The notes beneath the pieces are model-generated. The model ran no database searches and was not told the DNA's origin. It worked only from the letters and a program-made list of their open reading frames with translations. Shown here piece after piece: positions 56,295 to 64,000 of a stretch of 64,000 bases of DNA. The position numbers and the translations under genes were made by a program. Positions within the stretch are counted from its first letter, which is position 1, and every line of letters starts with the position of its first letter. The stretch comes from Pseudomonas guineae (GTDB taxonomy: Bacteria; Pseudomonadota; Gammaproteobacteria; Pseudomonadales; Pseudomonadaceae), in assembly GCF_900113745.1 (NCBI RefSeq), contig NZ_FOQL01000001.1:806001-870000 (forward strand). Direction: 5' to 3'.

Positions 56295-57431
56295 TCAGAG
56301 TGAGCGGGCGATGATTTCTTTCATAATCTCATTGGTGCCGGCGTAGATGCGCTGCACACGCGCATCGGCCCAAGCCCGCGCAACAGGATACTCCCACATG
56401 TAACCGTAGCCGCCGTGCAACTGCACGCACTCATCCAACACCTTGCATTGCAGGTCGGTGCCCCAGTACTTGAGCATGGCCGCCGTCGGCACATCCAACT
56501 TGCCCTGCAGGTGCAACTCCAAACAACGATCGACAAACACCCGACCAATCTGAATTTCAGTGGCCATTTCAGCCAGCTTGAAGCGGGTGTTCTGGAAGTC
56601 CGCCACCACCTTGCCAAACGCCTTGCGCTCGCGGGTGTAGTCCAGCGTCCATTGCAGCGCCGCCTCTGCAGACGACAACGCACCGATACCGACGGTTAAA
56701 CGCTCCTGCGGCAACTCCTGCATCAGATAGGCGAAACCCATGCCGGCCTGACCCAGCAGATTTTCCTTAGGCACGCGCACGTCCTGGAAAAACAGCTCAG
56801 AGGTGTCCTGGGCCTTCATACCCACTTTTTCCAGGCGCTTGCCCTTGGAGAAGCCTGGCGTACTGGCTTCCACCAGGAACAAACTGGTGCCTTTAGCGCC
56901 CGCTTTAGGGTCGGTTTTAGCGACCACAATCACCAGATCGGCCAGAAAACCATTAGTAATAAAGGTCTTCGAGCCGTTAATCACATACTCGTCGCCGTCC
57001 AGCACGGCGCTTGTTTTCACGCCCTGCAGATCGGAACCAGCGCCTGGCTCGGTCATGGCGATGGCAGTGACCATCTCGCCGGAGACCAATTTGGGCAGGT
57101 ACTTATGCTTCAAGGCCTCACTGCCGTAATGCAGGATGTAAGGCGCGACAATATCTGAGTGCAGCGAGAAGCCGATGCCGGTCAGCCCTAAGCGACCGAC
57201 CTCCTCGATCACCACCGTGCTGTAAAGAAAGTCCGCCGCCATGCCGCCATATTCTTCCGGGATATGCGAGCAGAGCATGCCTGCCTCGCCCGCCTTGTTC
57301 CACAGCGCGCGGTCAATGTGACCATCCTTCTCCCATTGGGCATGAAAAGGCACGGCTTCCTGCTCAAGGAACTTGCGCACGCTATCGCGGAACTGTTCGT
57401 GCTCAGAGCTGAAAATTGTTCTGGGGATCAT
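56295..57431 (-). CDS. Acyl-CoA dehydrogenase
   Basis: 378-residue FAD enzyme, usual length. Signatures are AMTEPGAGSDLQGVKT near residue 122, the catalytic-base-region QLHGGYGYMWEYP near 345 and the C-terminal YAGTNEIMKEIIARSL. It oxidises acyl-CoA to the enoyl-CoA; chain length preference is not predictable. I start at 57431 (MIPRTIFSSEHEQFR), since the 39-residue extension upstream is unlike the family and runs across the intergenic dyad. Divergent from a GlxA-type regulator. Confidence 0.95.
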   Translation of the reverse strand: MIPRTIFSSEHEQFRDSVRKFLEQEAVPFHAQWEKDGHIDRALWNKAGEAGMLCSHIPEEYGGMAADFLYSTVVIEEVGRLGLTGIGFSLHSDIVAPYILHYGSEALKHKYLPKLVSGEMVTAIAMTEPGAGSDLQGVKTSAVLDGDEYVINGSKTFITNGFLADLVIVVAKTDPKAGAKGTSLFLVEASTPGFSKGKRLEKVGMKAQDTSELFFQDVRVPKENLLGQAGMGFAYLMQELPQERLTVGIGALSSAEAALQWTLDYTRERKAFGKVVADFQNTRFKLAEMATEIQIGRVFVDRCLELHLQGKLDVPTAAMLKYWGTDLQCKVLDECVQLHGGYGYMWEYPVARAWADARVQRIYAGTNEIMKEIIARSL

Positions 57432-57478
57432 GGCAACACCTGTTGGATAGGGCGATTTTAAAGTGACCCCGACTTTAG

Positions 57479-57494
57479 CCAAGCAAACGCTTGG
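57479..57494. promoter_or_regulatory. Dyad in the acyl-CoA dehydrogenase / GlxA divergent region
   Basis: CCAAGC-AAAC-GCTTGG lies 48 bases from the dehydrogenase start and 79 bases from the regulator start. It looks like an operator for a dimeric regulator of acyl-CoA metabolism. Which protein binds is unknown. Confidence 0.4.
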
Positions 57495-57572
57495 TCGCAC
57501 TGGACACAAGCGCCAATAAATAAGACGATCCAGCCAGCTCATGACCACTTAGCCTTAATAAGAACAATATCT

Positions 57573-58577
57573 ATGCCTATTCAGTCGCCAGCGCCCCTGC
57601 ACCGCGTCAGCATTCTCGCCACCGAAGGCGTATTTGCCTCGACCCTGATGCAAGCCAAGGACTTCTTCCACATGGCCAGCCTGCGCTATGGGAAACAGCA
57701 GGGTTTGGGCCTGACGCCCACCTTCGAGATCCACCTGGTTAGTCCAGACGGTCTGCCGGTGCGCAGCTTCAGTGACGTACTGATCCCGGTCGATGGCGCA
57801 CTGGAGGATGCCGAGGTGATTATCCTGCCGGCGTTCTGGGATGACTTCGACGCGCTGTGCCAGCGCCATCCGCAGGTACTCAGCTGGCTGAAACAGCGCC
57901 ACGCGGCCGGCAGTGTGATCTGCGGTGAAGCCACCGGTGTGTTTTGGATGGCTCAGGCCGGCTTACTCGATGGCAAAGAGGCAACCACTTACTGGCGGTT
58001 CTTTAACGAGTTCACCGAGCGCTTCCCCAAGGTGCTGCTGAACCAAGAGAAACACCTGTCAGATGCCGATAACCTTTACTGCGCCGGCGGCACCACATCA
58101 GCCTGCGACTTGTACATCTACTTGATCGAGCGCTTCTGCGGGGCCAACGTAGCCCAGGGTGTAGCCCGCGACATTCTCTATGAAGTGCAGCGTAATTACG
58201 CCCCCGGGCGCATCGGGTTTGGCGGGCAGAAGCTGCACCACGACATGACCATTCTGCAGATCCAGCAGTGGTTGGAAGATCACTTCGCCGACAAATTCCG
58301 CTTTGAGGATGTCGCCCGCGAACACGGCATGAGCATCCGCAACTTTATGCGCCGCTTTCAAACCGCCACCGGTGACAAACCCTTGCACTACCTGCAGCGC
58401 CTGCGCATTGAAACCGCAAAGAGCCTGCTAAGCGCTACCCGCAAGAGCATCAAGACCATCAGCTATGAAGTGGGTTACGACGACGCCAGTTTCTTCGCTC
58501 GCCTGTTTCGTCAACACACCGAACTGTCACCTAACCAGTACCGCCGCCAGTTCCAGCATAAGGACAGCCACGCCTAA
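57573..58577 (+). CDS. GlxA family AraC-type transcriptional regulator
   Basis: 334 residues. The N-terminal half (about 8-190) is a DJ-1/PfpI, GATase1-like domain with the nucleophile-elbow Cys in SVICGEATGVFWMAQAG. The C-terminal 100 residues form an AraC/XylS double helix-turn-helix (DVAREHGMSIRNFMRRFQ; ISYEVGYDDASFFARLFRQ). Such regulators often respond to amino-acid-derived or quaternary amine compounds. It is divergent from the acyl-CoA dehydrogenase and may control it. Confidence 0.93.
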   Translation: MPIQSPAPLHRVSILATEGVFASTLMQAKDFFHMASLRYGKQQGLGLTPTFEIHLVSPDGLPVRSFSDVLIPVDGALEDAEVIILPAFWDDFDALCQRHPQVLSWLKQRHAAGSVICGEATGVFWMAQAGLLDGKEATTYWRFFNEFTERFPKVLLNQEKHLSDADNLYCAGGTTSACDLYIYLIERFCGANVAQGVARDILYEVQRNYAPGRIGFGGQKLHHDMTILQIQQWLEDHFADKFRFEDVAREHGMSIRNFMRRFQTATGDKPLHYLQRLRIETAKSLLSATRKSIKTISYEVGYDDASFFARLFRQHTELSPNQYRRQFQHKDSHA

Positions 58578-58654
58578 GTGTTGTTGTGCAACCTTGTAGA
58601 CACACCTGTTCTTACGCGCACCTTACTTGGGTTATCTAAGTAGTGCTAAAACGC

Positions 58655-58679
58655 AAAAAGGCCGCCCACTGGCAGCCTT
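58655..58679 (-). terminator. Terminator after the DUF6435 gene
   Basis: On the minus strand AAGGCTGCC / GGCGGCCTT (one G-U pair) with an AGTG loop, followed by TTTTT; 21 bases after the stop. Confidence 0.8.
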
Positions 58680-58700
58680 GCTATTGAACCAACAGACCAA

Positions 58701-58877
58701 TCAGGTCTTGTCGCGCTCCAGCGGCTCAAGCTGCGCCCACAACGCCTGCGCCTCTTCGCTCAGCGTGGCGTAGCTGCGTATATCGCCATTGCGCTGAGCC
58801 TGCATGGCCTCTTCCAATTTAGCGCTGTATTGCTTGCGCAGCTTCTTCGCGGGATCGTTTTTAAACAAACCGAACAT
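58701..58877 (-). CDS. Small DUF6435-like cytoplasmic protein (58 aa)
   Basis: 58-residue, charged, largely helical protein starting MFGLFKNDPAKKLRKQYS and containing AMQAQRNGDIRSYATLSEEA. I recognise this as the small family annotated DUF6435 or Lacal_2735-like, of unknown function, common in Pseudomonas. The ATG at 58877 is preferred to an upstream start that adds 14 unconserved residues. It has its own terminator. Confidence 0.8.
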   Translation of the reverse strand: MFGLFKNDPAKKLRKQYSAKLEEAMQAQRNGDIRSYATLSEEAQALWAQLEPLERDKT

Positions 58878-58985
58878 GCTGGATGCCTCTATCGAGAAAA
58901 GACGCTGAGATGAGCGCACTGCAAGCTTAATTCAGTCGCGTGCACCACTTGGCGAACAGATGTAACAAGGTACTAAAACCGCGAT

Positions 58986-59612
58986 TCAAGCCGATGCGTG
59001 ATCACGGATTTGCTGCAGTGCCAGTGACATTTTCGCTGCCGGCACCCGCTGCAGGTTACACAGCAGCTCATGCGATATCTCGGCGATGCCGTGACGCTCG
59101 CGCAGCAGCGCCGCCATAAAGCAGGTCAGGTTGGCCGCCATTTCTGCATCAGCCAAAGCCCGGTGCGCCTTGCCGGTATCCGGCAAGCCGGCCCAGCGGT
59201 TTAGGTTACCCAACTTATGGCTAGGCGCCAGTGGTAACAACCGCCGTGACAACAGCAAGGAGCAGGCAAAGGGCTGCACCCGCTGACGGCGAATCAGCGC
59301 CAACTCGGCATCCCAAAATTTCTGATCGAAGCTAGCGTTATGCGCCAGCAGCGGGCGCTCGCCAACAAACGCTGCCACCTCCTGCATCACCTGCGCGGCA
59401 GGTGGCGCCGAACGCAACATGGCGTTGCTGATGCCGGTGAGTTGCTCGATAAACGGTGGCACCCAGGCTCCGCTGTTCATCAGGCTTTGATAACGGGCAA
59501 CAATCTGTCCGTTCTCGACGATAACCACACCGATCTCAGTCGCGCGGGCCTGTTGAGCCGGGGACATGCCGGTGGTTTCGAAATCGAGTACGGCGATGGA
59601 ATCTGCAAGCAT
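58986..59612 (-). CDS. 3'-5' exonuclease, DEDDh (DnaQ-like) family
   Basis: 208 residues. The three exonuclease motifs are visible: VLDFETTG near residue 8 (Asp, Glu), HNASFDQKFW near 92 (Asp) and AHRALADAE near 150 (His, Asp). These bind two metal ions for 3'-5' hydrolysis of DNA or RNA. Not long enough to be a polymerase; unlikely to be the replicative epsilon subunit, which has a C-terminal polymerase-binding tail. Starts three bases after the NYN gene, so the two form an operon. Confidence 0.88.
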   Translation of the reverse strand: MLADSIAVLDFETTGMSPAQQARATEIGVVIVENGQIVARYQSLMNSGAWVPPFIEQLTGISNAMLRSAPPAAQVMQEVAAFVGERPLLAHNASFDQKFWDAELALIRRQRVQPFACSLLLSRRLLPLAPSHKLGNLNRWAGLPDTGKAHRALADAEMAANLTCFMAALLRERHGIAEISHELLCNLQRVPAAKMSLALQQIRDHASA

Positions 59613-59615
59613 TGA

Positions 59616-60095
59616 TCAGTTTCTCAGCAACAGGCTGCCTTCAATCGGCACATAGCGGCTGGCGGCACGCACCAGCGATTGCGCAGTCAGCCCTGGCACG
59701 CCATAAGCGATGGCTTCGACGCCGTGACTGCTACGAATTTTCTCCAGCAGCAAATCAAAGTCGCCATCACCCGAGGCCAGTACCACCTCATCCACACGCA
59801 GCGCGGCGTCCATGATATCGATGGTGATCCCCACGTCCCAATCGCCTTTGGCCGAACCGTCGCTGCGCTGAATATAGGGTTTGAGTTTGACGGTAAAGCC
59901 GAGGTTACGCAGGATCTGCTGAAACTGCTGTTGCTTGTGATCACCGCGGTCGATGGCGTAAGCATAGGCTTCAACAATCTGCCCATGCTGGCTGATATCA
60001 GCCCATAGTGCGGCGTAGTTGAAATGGCAACCATAGGCCTGGCGCACGGTGTAATAGAGGTTCTGTACATCGGCGAATACGGCGATCTTCTTCAC
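59616..60095 (-). CDS. NYN domain protein (LabA/PIN-like ribonuclease fold)
   Basis: 159 residues with the NYN/PIN-like fold: metal-binding Asp in AVFADVQNLYY near residue 8, GDWDVGITIDIMDAAL near 87 and LASGDGDFDLLLEKI near 107. NYN proteins are predicted RNases. The GTG at 60095 has GAGG seven bases upstream and is preferred over the TTG two codons earlier. It directly precedes the DEDDh exonuclease gene, so two predicted nucleases are co-transcribed. Confidence 0.85.
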   Translation of the reverse strand: MKKIAVFADVQNLYYTVRQAYGCHFNYAALWADISQHGQIVEAYAYAIDRGDHKQQQFQQILRNLGFTVKLKPYIQRSDGSAKGDWDVGITIDIMDAALRVDEVVLASGDGDFDLLLEKIRSSHGVEAIAYGVPGLTAQSLVRAASRYVPIEGSLLLRN

Positions 60096-60227
60096 CGGCA
60101 ATCCTCATAACTGGGCAATAAGCGCCGGGCAGTATGCCAGAAGGTGACCGCCTGCAGGCCTGCATCAATTGGAGGCCCCGGAGCAATCGGCTAGAGTAGC
60201 GACTGCCCTCCTCAATGCGCGCCCACC

Positions 60228-60890
60228 ATGAATCTGTTCTCTGTACTGCGTGACGCCTACTACTTTTTCACTCACAACCTGGCGGCGATTGCCCGCCTGT
60301 GCCTGCCACTAATCGTACTTGAGGGTTTGCTGCTGCAACAGGTCAGCGGGTTGGTCGCGGCCGAGACCGCGACACTCTGGCGCTTACTCGCCGGCCTACT
60401 GTTTTACCCGCTGTACAGTGCCGCGCTGATTCTGTTTCTCGATGCACGCAGCCAAGGCCTGCAGCCCCGTGGCCGCGATCTGTTCGCCACGAGTCTGCGT
60501 CTATGGCCAAGCTTTGCTTTATTGGCAGGGCTCAACACCCTGGCAGTCTTGCTGGGCGCCTCGCTATTCGTGCTTCCGGGGCTATGGCTGATGGTCAAAC
60601 TGGCGTTTGCTGAGTACCTGCTGGTACTGCGTGGCCTGAGCCCGCTGAAAGCATTGCATGAGAGTTTCGAGATGAGCAGCGGTTATTTCTGGCCCATGCT
60701 CGGCTGCATCCTGATTGTCATGCTGCCGCTGTGGCTGCTCGACAGCTGGAGCCAAGCCAGCACGACCTTCGCCGGTAATGCCCTGGCCAGCCTGCTGCTG
60801 GACTGCATCAGCCGCTTTCTCCAACTGTTTTCCAGCGTCGTGTTGTTTCGCCTATTTATGCTGCGCAGCAGCCTGCCTGATATCGAGTGA
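60228..60890 (+). CDS. YciC family inner-membrane protein
   Basis: 220 residues with about five hydrophobic helices (about 20-40, 50-72, 92-118, 150-172, 185-210) and the sequence MNLFSVLRDAYYFFTHNL at the start, which matches the YciC/UPF0259 group. Function unknown. It stands alone between the NYN gene and a converging SDR gene. Confidence 0.75.
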   Translation: MNLFSVLRDAYYFFTHNLAAIARLCLPLIVLEGLLLQQVSGLVAAETATLWRLLAGLLFYPLYSAALILFLDARSQGLQPRGRDLFATSLRLWPSFALLAGLNTLAVLLGASLFVLPGLWLMVKLAFAEYLLVLRGLSPLKALHESFEMSSGYFWPMLGCILIVMLPLWLLDSWSQASTTFAGNALASLLLDCISRFLQLFSSVVLFRLFMLRSSLPDIE

Positions 60891-60928
60891 GTGGTGGCTC
60901 CGACCACCCACTGCAGCAGTAGTAATTA

Positions 60929-61774
60929 TCAGGTGCGCCCCGCGCGCTGCGGCTTCAAGCCGGACAAGCGCGGCAACAACACGCGCTCGAACACTCGCGG
61001 GAAGAACCGCGCGAGCACCCGCGCACGCCAGTCAACATTCGACAATACCAACAGCCGCCGGCGCTTTAAGGCGCCGTGATAGATCGCCTCGGCGACATCC
61101 TGCGCTGACGCGACCTTACCCATCGCCAGAGGCGGCTGCGCGGCCACCGAACCGTCACCCACCAGGGCATTTTTGCGCAGGTCGGTGGCGGTAAAACCTG
61201 GGCACACCAGCATCACATTGACCCCGGAGCCTTTCAGTTCATAACGCAAGGTTTCAAACAGCCCATGCAGCGCATGCTTGCTGGCGTTGTAGGCGCTGCG
61301 GTAGAGCAGCGGTGCGAAGCCTGACAGCGAGCTAAGCACGATGATCTGCCCACCGCGGGCAATCAGGCTGGGCAATGCGGCTTTGGTGCAGTGCAAAGCA
61401 CCAAAATAATTGACCGCCATAATCCGCTGGAATACCGCCAGCTCGGTGTCGGCAAAACTGCTGCGGTGGGTAACTCCAGCGTTATTGACCAGCACATCGA
61501 TACCACCAAAACGCTCAACGGTCAGGGCCATGGCCCGCTCAACCGCCACTGCATCAGCCACATCGCAGAGCACGCCTAGAGCCTCGGCGTTATGGTGATC
61601 CGCCAAGTGCTGTACCAGGCTGTCGAGCGCCTGCTGTTCTAGGTCGAAAATCACCAAACGCGCACCTGCCTGAGCCAAGCGAATGGCCAAGGCCCGACCG
61701 ATACCGGCGCAGCCGCCGGTAATTAGCACAACCTTGCGGTCGAATACCTTATTGGCGAACACCTTACGGTACAT
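60929..61774 (-). CDS. SDR family oxidoreductase, membrane-associated type
   Basis: 281-residue short-chain dehydrogenase. Cofactor motif TGGCAGIG near residue 19, NNAG near 96, catalytic Ser in VLSSLSG and YNASK near 165. The C-terminal extension (WRARVLARFFPRVFERVLLPRL) is basic and amphipathic, which may bring it to the membrane, as in 3-ketodihydrosphingosine or retinol-type SDRs. Substrate unknown. Confidence 0.88.
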   Translation of the reverse strand: MYRKVFANKVFDRKVVLITGGCAGIGRALAIRLAQAGARLVIFDLEQQALDSLVQHLADHHNAEALGVLCDVADAVAVERAMALTVERFGGIDVLVNNAGVTHRSSFADTELAVFQRIMAVNYFGALHCTKAALPSLIARGGQIIVLSSLSGFAPLLYRSAYNASKHALHGLFETLRYELKGSGVNVMLVCPGFTATDLRKNALVGDGSVAAQPPLAMGKVASAQDVAEAIYHGALKRRRLLVLSNVDWRARVLARFFPRVFERVLLPRLSGLKPQRAGRT

Positions 61775-61809
61775 AACCTGCCCTCGAGCCAGTCACTGCA
61801 AAGGCGTTA

Positions 61810-62049
61810 CTACAACCTGTTATGACTGCCATCGCAACAGGGCGGTGCTTGCGTGTGCTTACAGCCACAGAAGTACAGGGTCGTATCCTCGTCTGCATGG
61901 TATCTCAGCGGGGTAAAACCGCTGCCTTTATGCTGCCCATCGCAAAAGGGCTGCGTTGCGCTGCGCCCGCAACGACACCAAAAATAATCTTTGCCGGCGG
62001 TGACCGCCACCGCATAGGGGCTGCGCTGAGCAATCGTAGGGGTATTCAT
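61810..62049 (-). CDS. CDGSH iron-sulfur protein with two tandem CDGSH motifs
   Basis: 79-residue protein with two CDGSH-type [2Fe-2S] sites: CRCGRSATQPFCDGQH and CGCKHTQAPPCCDGSH, each with three Cys and one His ligand. Tandem CDGSH proteins are known in bacteria; they handle electrons or clusters, but no specific role is assigned. An AGGAGGT sequence places the start at 62049. It lies just upstream of the SDR gene on the same strand, 35 bases apart, and is probably co-transcribed with it. Confidence 0.9.
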   Translation of the reverse strand: MNTPTIAQRSPYAVAVTAGKDYFWCRCGRSATQPFCDGQHKGSGFTPLRYHADEDTTLYFCGCKHTQAPPCCDGSHNRL

Positions 62050-62264
62050 GCGACCTCCTGAAGCAACCGGGGTCATGCGTTGCAGCATCGTTACCGCCAC
62101 GCATCTCCGGCATGCTCGCCCAGCATAGCTCACCCCTATCAGCGGCCTTGCTGCTGCGGCTACTCACGCACCGGCTTTTACCGACCATGGGCTAAGCTTT
62201 GCTGTATTCAGCTGGACAACACTACTGGCAGTTAGCCATGATCGCAGCATGTGACAGTTTTATA

Positions 62265-63047
62265 ATGAAAAGACGGTGTATAGCCGCAGTGTGTAACCAC
62301 TTGATGCCACGCTCTCTCTGTCTTGCGCTGTTCACCGTGTTCTTCTGCGGACTCAGCTACGCCGCCACCACCAACGACGCTCGGCCGTTGGTGCGGGTGG
62401 GTTATTACGAATTTCCACCTTACTCCTACACAGACAGCCAGGGACTTCCCAAGGGCGCCATCCTGCAACTGAGCAAACGCCTGTTGGAGCACGCCGGTTA
62501 CCGCGGCGAATTTCGCTCATACCCCAGCGCGCGCCTTTACAACGCGCTGCAAGATGGCAGCGTGCAGGTTTGGCCAGGGGCCCCGGGTAAAGCGGAGCTG
62601 CGTCAGCACACCTTGGAAGCCCGTACCCAGCTGGGCGAAATTGTCCTCAACCTGTATTTCCGCCGTGGCACCCTGATGCCGAGCCTGCCTGAAGACCTCA
62701 AGGGGCGTGGAGTGATCATGATCAGCGGCTACACCTACTGGCAGCCGATTAACCAGATGCTCGACGATCCGCGACTGGGCGTGCAGCAACACCGTACCGG
62801 CACCCACACAGCGGCCCTGGAAATGCTCCAGCGCCGTCGCGGCGATTTTTTGCTCGACTACCACACCCCGGTAGAGCAAGCGCGCAAACGCTTAGGCATG
62901 CCAGAACTGCCCTTCGTGCAACTGCAGCGTATTGCGCTCAAACTAATCGTCTCCAGCCATACACCAGGAGCCGAAGCGTTGCGTGATGCGCTGGATCGAG
63001 CCTATGAAGAATTGCAGGCGGCGGGCGAGGACATGCGCCTGCCCTAA
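62265..63047 (+). CDS. Periplasmic solute-binding-like protein (SBP_bac_3 type)
   Basis: About 260 residues: signal peptide (MPRSLCLALFTVFFCGLSYA) followed by a domain like amino-acid-binding proteins (VRVGYYEFPPYSYTDSQGLP, FRSYPSARLYNAL). No transport genes are adjacent, so it could be an orphan sensor or binding protein. Start is uncertain: ATG 62265 adds a basic stretch before the signal, ATG 62304 starts at the signal core; neither has a good ribosome-binding site. Confidence 0.75.
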   Translation: MKRRCIAAVCNHLMPRSLCLALFTVFFCGLSYAATTNDARPLVRVGYYEFPPYSYTDSQGLPKGAILQLSKRLLEHAGYRGEFRSYPSARLYNALQDGSVQVWPGAPGKAELRQHTLEARTQLGEIVLNLYFRRGTLMPSLPEDLKGRGVIMISGYTYWQPINQMLDDPRLGVQQHRTGTHTAALEMLQRRRGDFLLDYHTPVEQARKRLGMPELPFVQLQRIALKLIVSSHTPGAEALRDALDRAYEELQAAGEDMRLP

Positions 63048-63378
63048 TGCCAGGTAAATTGCCCCCGGCAACGAGGCTGACAACGCCTTAACCACGCTGA
63101 AAGGATGATCGCTATGCCGCCGCGCAAGACGATTTGATTCGTAGCTTGCCTTACACGTACGGCAACAAGCAGCATGGCAACAAGCACAAGCAAACACTTT
63201 AAAATGACCGATCAGACGATTAGCAAGGTACGGCCAAGAAAATCGTCATTAACATATTGATCAACCACAATCTTCAAAGCTTGAAACGCTGGGCCGCACT
63301 AGTCTTGGCATATTGTTCAGGGGCTCTAGCGTGGTCTCAGTAGCGAATAGGCCAGCGCCGTTAATAGGTGTGACACAC
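63048..63378. other. Intergenic region upstream of the HD-GYP gene
   Basis: About 330 bases without a credible gene. A seven-codon ORF (ATG 63114, reading MPPRKTI) has an AAAGGA sequence upstream but is too short to judge. No clear promoter hexamer pair or terminator was found by eye. It presumably holds the promoter of the HD-GYP gene. Confidence 0.45.
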
Positions 63379-64000
63379 ATGAGCAACAACCTCACGGGTC
63401 TAAGAAAAGTCCTCACACGTGTGCGCATACCGGTCAGTGAACTGGCCTTAGGCATGCATGTAATCGAGCTAGATAGACCGTGGCTAGAAACTGACTTTCT
63501 AATACAGGGTTTCATCATCAAGCACAGAGCGGAGATAGACTCACTACAGCGGCAGTGCGTCTTCGTTTTTATCGAAGGTATTGAGCAAAAACTCGATATA
63601 CAGCCCGAGTTTCACGCTAAGAAGCCGAGCCTATTGAGTCGCATACTGGGCAACACACTCAACAAGCCTACAGCCATAAAAAACAAGCAAGAACCCTCGG
63701 CACTAACGCCCTGCAAGCCGACCGAACAGTCGCGCACGACCTACATCAATAAGATCAGTGCCGGAGAAGAAATGCAGGTTGCGCGGGACAGTTACAGCTC
63801 CGCCAAGACCGTGGCAAAGAGCATCATGGAAGACTTACGCATCGGCCGCATGCTCGATATGAACCAGGCACGCAATACGGTCGACGAGGTAGTCGACAGC
63901 CTACTGCGCAATGATGATGCATTGGTGTGGCTAACCAAGCTGAAGAACCAGGATGAGTACACCGCTGAACACTCGCTCAACGTCTGTATTTTGTCGGCGG
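63379..64000 (+). CDS. DUF3391/HD-GYP domain c-di-GMP phosphodiesterase, N-terminal part
   Basis: 207 complete codons, cut by the right edge of the window. The first 70 or so residues (RVRIPVSELALGMHVIELDRPW) match the DUF3391 domain that precedes HD-GYP domains. A variable linker follows, and QDEYTAEHSLNVCILSA begins the HD-GYP domain. HD-GYP enzymes degrade cyclic di-GMP; the HD and GYP residues are outside the window, so activity cannot be judged. The ATG at 63379 follows an AGGTG sequence by seven bases. Confidence 0.88.
   Translation, partial: MSNNLTGLRKVLTRVRIPVSELALGMHVIELDRPWLETDFLIQGFIIKHRAEIDSLQRQCVFVFIEGIEQKLDIQPEFHAKKPSLLSRILGNTLNKPTAIKNKQEPSALTPCKPTEQSRTTYINKISAGEEMQVARDSYSSAKTVAKSIMEDLRIGRMLDMNQARNTVDEVVDSLLRNDDALVWLTKLKNQDEYTAEHSLNVCILSA

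Overview
The window is a stretch of core chromosome from a gamma-proteobacterium, almost certainly a Pseudomonas (or a very close relative). The evidence is the complete division and cell-wall (dcw) cluster ending in lpxC, the order secA-argJ-GST-Nudix/ThiE next to it, the sspBA-petCBA-rpsI-rplM block, ampG beside YajQ and MscS, and many protein sequences that I recognise as Pseudomonas-like. From memory, the gene order follows the P. aeruginosa PAO1 interval from about PA4374 (mexVW) to about PA4436 (GlxA/AraC regulator). That is recollection, not a search. I see no rRNA, tRNA, insertion sequence, prophage or CRISPR array, so this is conserved backbone with a few accessory genes rather than an island.

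Layout. 1-1022: C-terminal end of an RND efflux pump (MexW-like). 1115-4607: a small secreted protein, groEL/groES and fxsA. 4671-12949: HugZ-like protein, an SDR, two tandem DUF481 outer-membrane proteins, an alkyltransferase-like protein, AmpG, an InaA-like kinase-fold protein, MscS and YajQ. 13100-17638 (+): a response regulator with a decayed GGDEF domain, a PanE-like reductase, a membrane histidine kinase and a PduO-type adenosyltransferase, closely packed like an operon. 17635-25555 (-): pseudouridine synthase, HPP-CBS membrane protein, Nudix-ThiE/TenI fusion, GST-like protein, argJ and secA. 25673-27145: an M23 peptidase and, divergent, a DciA-type helicase loader.

27282-45021 (-) is the dcw cluster, read mraZ, rsmH, ftsL, ftsI, murE, murF, mraY, murD, ftsW, murG, murC, ddlB, ftsQ, ftsA, ftsZ, lpxC. 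Most junctions overlap by 1-11 bases, so translation is probably coupled from mraZ to ddlB. A good sigma-70 promoter and three AGTGG boxes with a 10-base period lie just upstream of mraZ, the expected operator for MraZ autoregulation. lpxC has its own promoter and a terminator. rnpB (RNase P RNA) and rsmI follow on the same strand.

46728-50064 (+): lpoA, yraN, gmhA/diaA-type SIS protein and a dual-BON lipoprotein, an envelope-biogenesis operon. 50133-54947 (-): sspB, sspA, the cytochrome bc1 operon petABC, and rpsI/rplM. 55198-64000: aldo-keto reductase, acyl-CoA dehydrogenase divergent from a GlxA-type regulator, several small or housekeeping genes (DUF6435, DEDDh exonuclease, NYN protein, YciC-like protein, SDR, double CDGSH protein), a periplasmic solute-binding-like protein, and the start of a DUF3391/HD-GYP c-di-GMP phosphodiesterase cut off by the window edge.

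I did not find a clearly new multi-gene system. The most interesting leads are small: a hairpin-dense intergenic block at 6382-6555, a perfect 24-base palindrome between yajQ and the decayed-GGDEF regulator, the Nudix-TenI fusion, catalytically altered proteins (ATL with Trp for Cys, degenerate GGDEF, kinase-fold protein without the usual Asp), and a perfect Shine-Dalgarno sequence with a 13-codon basic ORF running antisense into the 3' end of rnpB.
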